The notes under the pieces: generated by a model | Told to the model about the DNA's origin: nothing | The model's database searches: none | The model's input: only the letters and a program-made list of their open reading frames with translations | From: Nymphaea colorata | Lineage: Eukaryota > Streptophyta > Magnoliopsida > Nymphaeales > Nymphaeaceae | Length of the DNA stretch: 64,000 nucleotides | Direction of reading: 5' to 3' | Assembly: GCF_008831285.2 (NCBI RefSeq) | Contig: NC_045150.1 | Location: 3,422,001-3,486,000 of the forward strand | Part shown: positions 36,001-49,100 of the stretch, one piece after another | Position numbering within the stretch: position 1 is the first letter of the stretch | Layout of the letters: the number at the start of each line of letters is the position of its first letter | Translations under genes and position numbers: made by a program

Positions 36001-39000
36001 CTTCCTTCAACGAACTACAAGGTAAACTTCTCCAACATGAAATGAATATGAAAAGAGTCATTGAAAGGACTGATCAAGGGAACTCCCAAAATGTATTGGC
36101 TATGAATGTAAAGTTTAGTAAGAGCCATGGGAACTCCAACCATGGTGGTCGTGGCATTCTACCAACACCACATAACCAAGGTATGTCTCCTTTGGATACT
36201 TCAAGAAAAATACCAATTTGTTTTCAGTGCAACAAGAAAGGACACATGAAAGCACAATGTTGGTTTAATCCTCAAAATAAAAACAAAGGGGTAAGACATG
36301 ATTATAAACAAGGAGGACAAAGTTCTAAATCCACCGCTGAAGATATGCAACAGCTATTGATGGCCGCATTCTCAAAGATGACTATAAAGCAAAATGAGCA
36401 GGGAGAATGGTTCTTGGATTCAGGTGCAGCTACCCATGTGACAGGAAATGCAGGTAAATTGACTAACTTATCCCCTCATTACGGTAGAAGTTGCATTATA
36501 ACAGGTGATGGAAAATCTCATCCTATTACACATATTGGAAATGCACATATTCCATTGTCATCCTCGTCTCTATCACTGTCTAATGTTGTTCTTGCTCCCA
36601 ATATCAAAAAGAACATCATATCCATTTCTAAATTCATTGATGATACAAGCTCTTCTGTTGAATTCACACCTTCTTCTGTCTATGTCAAGGACCTCCAAAC
36701 GAAGAAAATGTTCGCTAGAGGGGAGCGTCAAGGAAATATGTACGTCCTCAAGGAATGTCTACCCAAGGATTCATCCACTTTTGATATAGGATTGAAGACA
36801 TTTTCTCTTTCTCATAATGCGTCATCAGTGCCAAGTTCTTGCCATTTTCAATCAAAAGTAAGGGGCCCTAACCAATTTTTGGAGTCTGATTTGTGGCATA
36901 GTCGGCTAGGACACTGTGGTCGACATTTCATTGAAAAACTTGTCACAGATAGTCTCATTCCAAGATTAAGTTTACCTCTTACTTCAAGTGTCAAAAAATG
37001 TTCAAGTTGTGGACTTTGTAAGAGTCATGTTTTACCTTTCCATAATATAAATCAAAGGGCTTCCAAACCTTTTGAAACTATTTTTGAAACTATTTTTTCT
37101 GATGTATGGGGGCCAGCCCCTATTGATTCCATGTCTGGGTCAAGATATTATGTCTTATTCATTGACTCTTACTCACGTTTCACCTGGATTTACTTCATGA
37201 AACACAAATCAGAAGTACCTCACATATTTCGAAACTTCTATGCCATGATTCAAACTAAATTTTCATCCAATGTGGTGCATTTTCAATGTGATGGAGGGGG
37301 AGAATATTCCTCGCTTGATTTTATTGAATTTCTACGTGAAAAAGGGATAACTAGACAAATTTCCTGCCCTTACACACCACAACAAAATGGTGTAGTTGAG
37401 CGGAAACATCGACATATAGTTGAAAGCGCCATGAGCATGATGCATGATACTAATGTGCCCATTTCCTTGTGGACTGAAGCCTTCCATACTGCTGTATACA
37501 TAATAAATTGTTTGCCTATGACACTCTTGATGTCTAAATCGCCATATTTTACACTCTTAGGCAAACAACCTGATTACAAGAACTTGAAGGTTTTTGGTTG
37601 TTTATGCTATATTCACGTTGATGCTGCCTTGAGGAACAAGTTTCAAGACAAAGCTATTCAATGTAGATTCGTTGGATATGCTGATGAATATAAAGGTTTT
37701 CGATGCTATGATCCAACAACTAAACGTATCAAAACTTCAAGAAATGTCATTTTTGATGAACATAGTTTTGATAATACAAATGAAATGCCTATGACCATTG
37801 AATCTTATGATCCCTGGACCAGTACACAGTTATTCAATGCAGATCCTGTTATAGAAAATGATGTGCCTCAAAGTGAAGATTCAGAGAGAGCAATACAACC
37901 GTCGGATATGGCTCAAAGTGAAAATCAAGAAGATCCAACACAGTCATCAAGTCATCACGAAAACAATAATGAACAGAGCAACGATGCACATCGGTATTCG
38001 GGTCTTATATACAGTCGACGACTAAGGGACAGAGATGCTCACAGTGAAGAAGACAACATGCCCCACCTTAGAAGATCCCAACGCATTCGTCATCCCATTC
38101 ACAGGTGGGTTAGCTATGATTCTTTATCACTTGATTTTCAGTTATTCATGGCAGAAGTTGGCAAGGAGGAAGAACCTACTTCATTTGATCAAGCATTCTT
38201 CCTCCTTCATTTGATCAAGCATCAAAATCACATCATTGGAGAAAGGCTATGAAAGAAGAAATGGATGCCTTGCATGAATGTGGAACATGGGAGATCGTTC
38301 CGAGGCCACACGAAAAGAACGTAGTGGGCTCCAAATGGGTATACAAAATTAAATACAAACCTGACGGCAGCATAGAAAGACACAAAGCAAGGTTAGTAGC
38401 AAAAGGGTTTACACAACAATATGGAGAAGATTATGATGAGACATTCAGCCCTGTGATCAAAATGGGAACAATTCGCGTGATTATATCATTGGCAGTTGAA
38501 TATGGATGGAGACTACATCAAATGGACGTGAAGAATGCTTTTCTTCATGGTGATTTAAGGGAGGAAGTATATATGGAACAACCTCCAGGATACACGAAAG
38601 GAGACTCTCATGCATCGGTTTGCAAACTAAGAAAATCTATTTATGGACTTAAACAGGCCTCACGTTCGTGGTTTGACAGTTTCTCTTGCAAGATTCAAGA
38701 ATGTGGTTTTCGGAGATGTCCTCTAGATCACTCTCTTTTCATTTATCGAAAGGAAAACATATTTACTTTACTTCTTATATATGTTGATGATATTGTTATC
38801 ACAGGCAATTCAGAAAAACACATAGAAGAAGCTAAAGTTTTGATGATGCAAAACTTCAAAATGAAAGAGCTTGGTGATTTACGATTCTTTCTTGGAGTGG
38901 AGATTGATAGGCACAATAATCGCCTCACATTGACACAACAGAAATACACGTTGGATTTGTTGAAAAAGTCAGGTATGTCTGATTGTAAGCCTGTTGGAAC

Positions 39001-40109
39001 TCCTAGTGTTCTAAATCAAAGACTAAGTGCTCAAGATGGGGAGTTATATGAAGATCCTACGCAATATCGAAGTATTGTTGGGGCACTTCAATATCTTACA
39101 TTTACTAGACCAGATATTACATATGCTGTCAATCAAGTATCCCAATTTATGCATGCACCTAGAGATACTCACATGGATGCTGTCAAAAGAATATTAAGAT
39201 ATCTTAAAGGGACAGCAGGAGATGGCTTAGTTTATGGTAAGAGTGAAAATATAACTACTGGACATCAACTTATGACATTCACAGATGCAGATTGGGCTGG
39301 AGATCCCGATCAAAGAAAGTCCATTTCTGGTTTTTGTATTTTCATTGGACGTAATCTTGTGTCTTGGAGTTGTCGAAAGCAAAAGGCAGTAGCAAGATCC
39401 AGCACTGAAGCTGAATACAGATGCATGGCTGCAGGTACTGCTGAAGTTACATGGGTTAGACATTTGCTAGAAGACATTGGAGAAAAGATTAAAACATCAA
39501 TGTTAATGTGCGATAATCAAAGCGCTATTAACATTGCCTTTAATCCCGTACAACATGGTCGAACAAAGCACATTGAGATTGATCAACACTTTGTTAGACA
39601 AAAGGTAGAAGACAAGGAAATTCAGCCTATTTATGTTCGTACAGATGAACAAGTTGCAGACTTATTTACAAAAGGATTAACAAAAGAACGATTCTGGTTT
39701 CTAAAAGGCAAGTTGTACATGGTGCAAAACCATGCACAACTTGAGGGAGGGTGTTAAAATATAAATCCTTCACCAGCACGTTGAAGAGGAGTCTCTTAGG
39801 ATTCCACCTCCTTGTAGAATGTGTTAAAATATTTAATGTCCTTGTAACATGTGAAGAGTCTCCTAGGATTCTATGTTATAGTTAATATCCTTGTTATATG
39901 GGAAGTCTCCTAGGATTCTATGTTATAGTTAATATCCTTGTAATATGTGAAGTCTCTTAGGTTTCTATGATGTAATTAATGTCCTTGGAGCTTGTGAAAT
40001 CTCCTAGGATTCTACGATTGGAGACTCTTAGAATTCTGAAAATGAGATTATAAATAGAGGCCGTGCAAACCATTTTGGCTACGGCTTCTTCTCCTCAGTT
40101 TCTTCTTGT

Positions 40110-40147
<38 letters not shown>

Positions 40148-43100
40148 TGCGTGAGTGCTGTTTTCGGGTTACAGATATTGGTGCTACATTTCTATCAATT
40201 CATTCCAGTAATATTCTTTATCTTTTTTTAACTTTTCATGTAGGGTCTTACACATTGTAGCTAGATGGGGAATATATTCTCTTACTTGGTTCACAAGTCC
40301 TAGAAAGGATTGTAATTTCTTTTTTGTATCTAGTTCTTCCTCTGTTTTGGCTATCTTTTGTACTATGTGAGTTTGCATTTTTATTCCTGCTTTATCTATT
40401 TCAATTCCTAGAAAGTCTATTTGTTTTACGCAAATTACTGCTTTTGTTTTACTTATAGCGATTCCGGCTTTGTAAGCATAGCTGATAAATTCGTTTAATA
40501 ACTCGAAATGATCTTCTTTGGTGTGACTAAAAAGTAGTATATCATCTATATAAATGATGCAATTTCTCAGTCCCTTAAACTGATTGTCCATAAAATATTG
40601 AAATCTACGTGGTGCATTTTTGTATCCGAAAGGTAATACATTCCATTCATAAAATCCGTTTGGTACAGTAAATGCAGTTAATTTTTTACTATCATCTTCT
40701 AATTTGAGGTGATAAAATCCACTTTTGCAATCAAACTTACTGAAGTATTGATATCCTGATATTTGCTTAAGCTTTAAGATTTTATTTGGGATGGGGTAAT
40801 TATAAGTTTTTACTTTGGCATTTAAATTTCGATAATCAATAACCATTCTGGTTTTTCTTCTTTTTTGTTCACTATGTTTGTTTACTATAAAGGCTGGGCT
40901 ACTATGTTTTGAATTGGATGGTTGTATATATCCTCCTATGAGTAATTCATTGATGTGTTTCTCGAATTCTACTAGATCATCTGGTATATATTTCAAGGGT
41001 GGTTGTGTTATTATACTATCTGCATTTATAAGTTCAATTTTAACTTTTGTTTTATGTTTTTCCCAATGTTCTAGGGGGTTGTCAGAATAAAGTTTCTGTA
41101 ATTGTTGTTCTATATTTGCTGTTTCATTTATTTCGTATATATGTATTGTAATAGTATTGATTTTTCTTCTTGTTAATTTCTGGGTAATTTTACTATCTCC
41201 TTTTATCCATTCTGCTTGTTGTCTTTCATTATTGTTTACTATCAAGGCACTTATTTGTTCTTTACATGGAGTTGTTAACATCAAATATTTTTCAGTTATA
41301 TTGATTGGTAGGTATCTGTTTAAAAATGGTCTTCCCAATATAATGTCTTTTCCTTGTAATTCGAATGCATATATCCTATTGATTTTAAGTATTTTCTTCC
41401 AAATTTGTATGTTTACTTGCTCAGCTTTGTGAGTTATCATTGTTTTTGCTCCATTAAATCCTCGTACTTCGAATGGTGTTCCTAATTTTTCCCATAAATT
41501 GCTTGGTAAACAGTTTTGTTTGCATAAATTTATTTGTGCACCAGTATCTATGTATGCTGTGTAATATCGGTTGTGGTATCCTTTGGGGATTACTTTGACT
41601 AGTATATATATAAATTTTTCTTTTGTGATACTCATTCGCTCTCGTCACTTGAACTTGAATAGGAACTTTGTTCAAAAGCCTTATAAGATATATAGTTTTG
41701 TCTGTGTGATTTCTCACGCCAATAGTTCATAAATTTCCAGTCTGCTATTGTTCTTGCTCTGAGATAGATATAATATTGTCTTCTATAGTCTTTATATTTT
41801 CTTCGTATGACTCTTTTTCCCAACTGTCCTATGAAACGGAGAACGTTTATATAAATTCGGAATAGTTTGCCTATTCTATTTCGCACAAATACTTTTGTCT
41901 GGGTATTATATGTTTTTACACTAGTGGTTGAAAACATTCTTCTTCTTCATAAGATATATCTGACATTGTTTCTTCTGAGTCTATATTTCGTATGTTTCTT
42001 ATCCATCTGTCATGTACTCGGTGTATAAGTTTGTCTATAAATTGTCTTACTGTAACCATTGTTCTTAACCATTTGATCCATTTTGTTCTTGTTACTACTA
42101 GTTTTCTTCTTTCTGTCCAGTTTATTGGTACAATATAGGTTAATCCCTTTTCTAACTTTATCATCCTTCCATTCGGTTTATTATATTTCTCCACATTATA
42201 TCATCATCGTAGTCATAGTAATCATCATCAGAATATATTGTGTTTAGGTCACTATCTGTAGTCAGTGCTTCTAATGCTAATCTTTTTTCTTCTATTTGTA
42301 TTTGTATATTGTTGATAAATCGCCAGACTAGTAAATAGAGTTTTATTATTTTGATTAACTTTTCCTTTCTTCGTTGTTTTTCTTCTAATGCTACTTCTAA
42401 TGCTTTTTTCATATCTTGTTCAAATTGTTTGCTATTTATTTGGCTAATCATCTAAGTTTCTTGGTATAATTATATGTTTTCCTAAATGTTCTAACTCTAG
42501 TACATTTTTCTCGATTCGGAAATTTTCATACTTATTTAGCCACTTATTTCCTAATATTATTCCTGTTAATCTGTCATGTTTGTTTTCTTGTACCTCGAAT
42601 TCTATTTCAAACGTATAATCTGATATTTTTATTTCTTTACTGATTTTGCCTTTACTTGTTATAATATTTCCTTGAATATCCTTGTATTTGTGTTGGCTTG
42701 GTAATATTATATCATTGTTTATCATATCTGGTGTAATATAGTTGTCTTCAGATCCTGTGTCTATTAGTATTTTCTTTATTTCATTATCGATTTTTCCTTT
42801 AACATAGAACTGTCTTTTGCTATAACTGGTTTCTCCTTGGGAACTTACACTTAATCTTTGTTTTATTATCTATAATTCATTTTGTTCATCTGCTAGGTAA
42901 TATGGTTCTTCGTTTTGTATTACTGTTATAAGTTGTTTAAATGGATTGTCTATTTGGATGGTATCATTTGTTTTTCTTTTGGCTGTTATCTTGTGTTTGT
43001 TCGTAACAATGTACATATTTTTCCCTTTTATGGTCATTACTTTGCATCCTTTTTCTAGTTTTATTCCTGATAATTTCCAATATAATACTAAACTTCGATC

Positions 43101-46100
43101 AATATGTCTGTCTGTTAAACTAATCGTATAATTTGGTTTCACGATAAATTTCAATTTTTGGTATATAAGGTTTCCTCGGACTTTAGCTATGATTGCTTTT
43201 TCAGCTGGATATATAATTCGGTCATCAGATAGGTATAATTCTAATGGTGTATTTATTCCTTCTTTAAAACAGGCTTTAACTAGAATTTCTATTCCTCCAA
43301 AATATACATATTTCATTGGGTTTGTTACTTTTAATTGTTTTAATTCTTCTTGAATTCCTTGGTGACTTATTAATGGTACTCTAGTAGTTCCTTCTGTAAT
43401 TCCGGCATGTTCTATATCGATCACATCTTCTCTTTGGTTTATTATATAGTATTCTTCTATATTTTTCTTAAGCATTGATTTTATAACTGGTATTTTCCTA
43501 ATTAGTGGAAAGTCGAATATCTTATCAGTACTAATATCTAGTTCTTGTTTCTGGATTTGTTGAAAAATTTTGTCATCGAATATTACTCTCTGAATTGTGT
43601 AATCTTCTGTTAATTCTTCTTGATATTTTATGTCTTGAGGTTTCTCGATTTTGTCACCAATCTGAGTCACTGGTTTCTGTTTCGTAAATGGTTTCTGTTT
43701 CTGATATATCTTGTTCACTTAAATCATCTATATCTATATAATCTTCATCTATTATGTTTATAATTTTTTCTTTTAGTTTTTGTCTACAGTCTTTGGCTAT
43801 ATGGCCAATCTTTCCACTATAACATTTGCAACTTTTAGCATTCTTGGGATATTTATTTTTATTTTTTACATAGTATCTTTTTCTGGGGTACTTATGTTTA
43901 TATTTTTTATATTTTTGATAATAATGTTTTAATTTTTTTATATTTGTGATGTTTTTTAGATTTATATGGTACTTTACACCCTAATTGTGGTGCAGTTTGT
44001 TCAGCACAACACTTATATGGTGATTGTATTATTAATCTTAATTCTTTGGTTTTTATATATTCTTCGCACATCGATTGGAACCATGTTCTTAGAAATTCAA
44101 TTCTTGATCCTAACGAGTCTTCTTTTGGTTTATTCTCTTGGAAGGTTTTTATTACTTGTCCATACACTATTGCAGGTAATTTTGAAAAGAATAAATCTAA
44201 ATATCTGGGTTTTTCATCTGTTGTTACTTCAGCTTGGTAATAGTATTTACTAAATAGTTTGATATATTCTTCTAAATAACACATATCACATATGGTTAAA
44301 TTGAGTATATTTTGTCTCGCAGTTATTTTGGTTTGATCATCATATATTTTTTCTATATTGGAATGTGAAAATTCAGCTTTGATGGATGAAATATATTTGA
44401 GTAATATTTCAAGTGGATTGGTAGTGGTTATTCCCGTACTATTTGTTTCTGCTCTTAAAGAATCTTTTGATGTTTTGGGTAATTGTTCAAACCATAGGTA
44501 AACGTTACCAACGAAAGAATTTTCTATATATGCTGGTACATTTTTTATGTCTATCTTACTTTCGGTAATATGCTTACTCATTTCTGCTTTCCAAATTTGT
44601 AGTAGTAATATTATATCTTCGGTTTCATCTAAATTTAAGATACCTTGTTTCCATTCATTGGCTTCTATTTTGGTTTTTAATCTAGATTTCCATAATCGGT
44701 CTAATCTATCATTTTTTCCATAATCGTCATTATGTCGGTTTCTAGTTGGATTGCCTTTGTAGGTTCTTGATCCTGACGGATATTCCTCTTTTATCTTAAC
44801 ATTTTCTTTGGGAGTTGTATTCATATTTATCTCTTGTATTTTTTCTTGCATTTGTTCGTGTTCCATTACTTCAGTATATGTTATACTTGGTTCATAGGTT
44901 TCCGTATCCATTTCTATATTGTTTATTTCTGTTGTGTTTACTGGTTTAGTTATTTCTCTACTTATCGTGGTATCTAATTTTTCCAATTTATCATCTATCT
45001 TGTCTAATTTTCTAACAAGTTTTTCTAATATATCTATAATCCTATCTAGCTTTTCATCTATCCTTGAGCTATTCTCCATATGGATTTCGCTTACTTTGGG
45101 TTTTGGTTTATTTTCTTCAGATAATCTCTGTATCCTATTTAAGACTGTTTCTGTGACCATTTCTTCTTCATCAAGAATTAAGTATAGATCATCTTTATTT
45201 ATTTCGATGAACTTTCTACATTTATTTGTTTCTATAATTCGACATTTTTGTCCATACATAAATATCTTGTGTGAATCTATTTCGTATTCTTCTTTATTCA
45301 TATGAATGATTCTGTTATTATTCGTCCTGTAATTAGATCTTGGTTGTATATTGCCGTAATATATTTAATCTCTCTTTGTACTATTTGATCTGATATATAT
45401 AGTCTCTCTGGTTCTCTTTCTATTGTCTGTAACTCAGGTTTTCTCTGTTCTATCTGTCGCAGTATATCATTTAATTGGTTATGCATTTTCTTTTGATTTT
45501 CTAATGACATGTCTAAATATTGAATAATCGTGTCCGATGATTGTATATGATTCATTTATGGTTTTTAGAATAATTTCCGTATCTAAGTGATGTGTAACAT
45601 TCCATTAACAAGTATGTGCTATTGTGTACTATAATCTTTGCTTATCGTAAAAATTAAATAACCGGCTTCTTTTATATGACATACAAAGCTTAGGACTCGT
45701 TTGATCATGTTTCCCCTCATGACATGACCATCTCACTTTCCCCGATCGGCCTCTGCCTTTGTGGGTACTCGTCTGGGGTCTTTCCCTCTTGGGTACATAG
45801 TTTCAAACAGCCTCCCTTACCATATATACATATAAGCAGATGTCGGTATCCAACTTAAAACAACAGCTAAGAAGATAAAACTACACTAACACATGCTTGA
45901 TAATACAAAGTTCTACATTACTCAGACGGAAATTAAAGCTTTATTCCATAACAGAAAACATACTTACATTGATTTCGTCAGAGTTTGACGATATACTTGA
46001 CATGATCTCTGGAACAGTGTCCATGAGATTTCTTACTAAATTACAATAGCAAGCTCTGATACCAAAATAGGGGGTAGAAGTGCGGAAGGCTAGAAAAACA

Positions 46101-49100
46101 TAAGGAAGAGAGGTTGAAGAGAGGAAGCGGATGATGCTGAAGAAGAGGATGCAAGAGGAAGAGGAGGAGGATGATCTTTGCTACTGCCTTCTCTTGGTCT
46201 TTATAGGCGAAGCGGGAGATGCTTGGCGGAGATCTATGGTTGATATCGCACGCGCAATATTCTTGATCTGCGGTCTTGATTTAATCGTACTTTATGCTGT
46301 CGGCCATTACCTTTATTCTCCATTATCGTCGTCCTTTTATTTGGTCTGTCATATCTTGCACTTTATTGTGCAGTATCTGTTGTCTGCCACTTTCCTGTAC
46401 ACTTTATTCGCCATTAACTTTATCGGATTCTATCGCTGTCTATAATTCGTTCTCTCTCTTGCTTGGTATTTTTCGAATTTATTCCGTAGTCACATCACAG
46501 CTTTTCCATTTCTGGTAGTGATTGAAGGATGGACTTGGAATATGATTCTTACAAACTTACCTCGCATATTTCTTTTTCCTTTGAACATTCTGCACATTTA
46601 TGCTCCTGGTGCTTTTGCATTATCTGGCAATATTCCTTTAAACTTTTCTTGCTCATAAGTGGAATCTTTATTGCTCTTGTCTGTGACGGTCTTTCTGGCA
46701 TTACCAATGTTTCTAACCATCGTAGTATTTCTTCTTTACTACCATCTTTTGTTCTATTGGAGATGGAATAGATGATTTGTCCACTTTTTGACTCGTATAA
46801 CCATACATGCGGTTCTTGATATTGTCTTAGTAATTCTTCAAATATTACCTGTAAATCTCTTGGTCGTTTCTTTGAAAAGAAATCTGCCAACTCTGGCATT
46901 AATAATTCTTCCTGTTGCTGAATTTCTCGATCAATAATTTCCTTGGTAAGTCCCATCTTGATTGCTGATATGGCTGGAATAATTTTGTTTTCTGTCACCT
47001 CTGCTTGTGCTGAGTAGACTCGAATGTAGATAATTGGTGCTCTTGTAATCTCCAAATATCTCTTTGCGGCTCGGCATAGTTCTGGTATTTCTTCTAATTC
47101 TTTAGCATTGGACGTATATACCGTATGCAATAGTCCATAACTATGGGTCATTTTGACTAAACTAGGATCAGTATCGGGGTATGCTACTAATTTGTTGATT
47201 CCTGGACAGGGTATAGTGGAATATCCTTTTCCTGGGGTGGAATTCTTTTCTCGAGGGTTTCTATTCAGGAAGTCACATATTTTCTTTACATGTGACTTCC
47301 TGAATAGAAACCCTCGAGAAAAGAATTCCACCCCAGGAAAAGGATATTCCACTATACCCTGTCCAGGAATCAACAAATTAGTAGCATACCCCGATACTGA
47401 TCCTAGTTTAGTCAAAATGACCCATAGTTATGGACTATTGCATACGGTATATACGTCCAATGCTAAAGAATTAGAAGAAATACCAGAACTATGCCGAGCC
47501 GCAAAGAGATATTTGGAGATTACAAGAGCACCAATTATCTACATTCGAGTCTACTCAGCACAAGCAGAGGTGACAGAAAACAAAATTATTCCAGCCATAT
47601 CAGCAATCAAGATGGGACTTACCAAGGAAATTATTGATCGAGAAATTCAGCAACAGGAAGAATTATTAATGCCAGAGTTGGCAGATTTCTTTTCAAAGAA
47701 ACGACCAAGAGATTTACAGGTAATATTTGAAGAATTACTAAGACAATATCAAGAACCGCATGTATGGTTATACGAGTCAAAAAGTGGACAAATCATCTAT
47801 TCCATCTCCAATAGAACAAAAGATGGTAGTAAAGAAGAAATACTACGATGGTTAGAAACATTGGTAATGCCAGAAAGACCGTCACAGACAAGAGCAATAA
47901 AGATTCCACTTATGAGCAAGAAAAGTTTAAAGGAATATTGCCAGATAATGCAAAAGCACCAGGAGCATAAATGTGCAGAATGTTCAAAGGAAAAAGAAAT
48001 ATGCGAGGTAAGTTTGTAAGAATCATATTCCAAGTCCATCCTTCAATCACTACCAGAAATGGAAAAGCTGTGATGTGACTACGGAATAAATTCGAAAAAT
48101 ACCAAGCAAGAGAGAGAACGAATTATAGACAGCGATAGAATCCGATAAAGATAATGGCGAATAAAGTGTACAGGAAAGTGGCAGACAACAGATACTGCAC
48201 AATAAAGTGCAAGATATGACAGACCAAATAAAAGGACGACGATAATGGAGAATAAAGGTAATGGCCGACAGCATAAAGTACGATTAAATCAAGACCGCAG
48301 ATCAAGAATATTGCGCGTGCGATATCAACCACAGATCTCCGCCAAGCATCTCCCGCTTCGCCTATAAAGACCAAGAGAAGGCAGTAGCAAAGATCATCCT
48401 CCTCCTCTTCCTCTTGCATCCTCTTCTTCAGCATCATCCGCTTCCTCTCTTCCACCTCTCTTCCTTATGTTTTTCTAGCCTTCCGCACTTCTACCCCCTA
48501 TTTTGGTATCAGAGCTTGCTATTGTAATTTAGTAAGAACAGAAACAAATTCTTTCGTTGGTAACGTTTACCTATGGTTTGAACAATTACCCAAAACATCA
48601 AAAGATTCTTTAAGAGCAGAAACAAATAGTACGGGAATAACCACTACCAATCCACTTGAAATATTACTCAAATATATTTCATCCATCAAAGCTGAATTTT
48701 CACATTCCAATATAGAAAAAATATATGATGATCAAATCAAAATAACTGCGAGACAAAATATACTCAATTTAACCATATGTGATATGTGTTATTTAGAAGA
48801 ATATATCAAACTATTTAGTAAATACTATTACCAAGCTGAAGTAACAACAAATGAAAAACCCAGATATTTAGATTTATTCTTTTCAAAATTACCTGCAATA
48901 GTGTATGGACAAGTAATAAAAACCTTCCAAGAGAATAAACCAAAAGAAGACTCGTTAGGATCAAGAATTGAATTTCTAAGAACATGGTTCCAATCGATGT
49001 GCGAAGAATATATAAAAACCAAAGAATTAAGATTAATAATACAATCACCATATAAGTGTTGTGCTGAACAAACTGCACCACAATTAGGGTGTAAAGTACC

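Larger units (their letters stand above)
34757..40197 (+). mobile_element. Ty1/copia LTR retrotransposon
   Basis: A 5,441-bp element flanked by the 5-bp target duplication ATTCA (34752-34756 and 40198-40202). LTRs start TG and end CA. The 5' and 3' LTRs differ by about two substitutions plus a (CT)n-associated length change, so insertion was recent. The order gag, protease, integrase, RT, RNase H is that of copia elements. It lies inside the viral reverse-transcriptase ORF in opposite orientation. Confidence 0.97.
46030..47278. repeat. Left arm of the viral palindrome
   Basis: 1,249 bp that pairs with 47290-48538 around an 11-bp spacer (47279-47289). A few single-base differences are seen, so identity is above 99%. 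It contains the terminal viral ORF, a TATA box and the primer site. Confidence 0.97.
47290..48538. repeat. Right arm of the viral palindrome
   Basis: Reverse complement of 46030-47278. It ends at 48538, after which a 7-bp filler joins it to coat-ORF sequence. Confidence 0.97.

Noticed and set aside
46131-46445. Open frame of about 104 codons with hydrophobic stretches, and its mirror at 48123-48455
   Set aside because: It is antisense to the viral promoter/leader region, has no recognisable domain, and exists only because the AT-rich non-coding region is open.
47153-47289. N-terminal 45 residues of the terminal viral ORF on the plus strand (and the mirror part up to 47415 on the minus strand)
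   Set aside because: They are the antisense of the other arm of the palindrome. The real viral protein starts before the palindrome centre and is lost.
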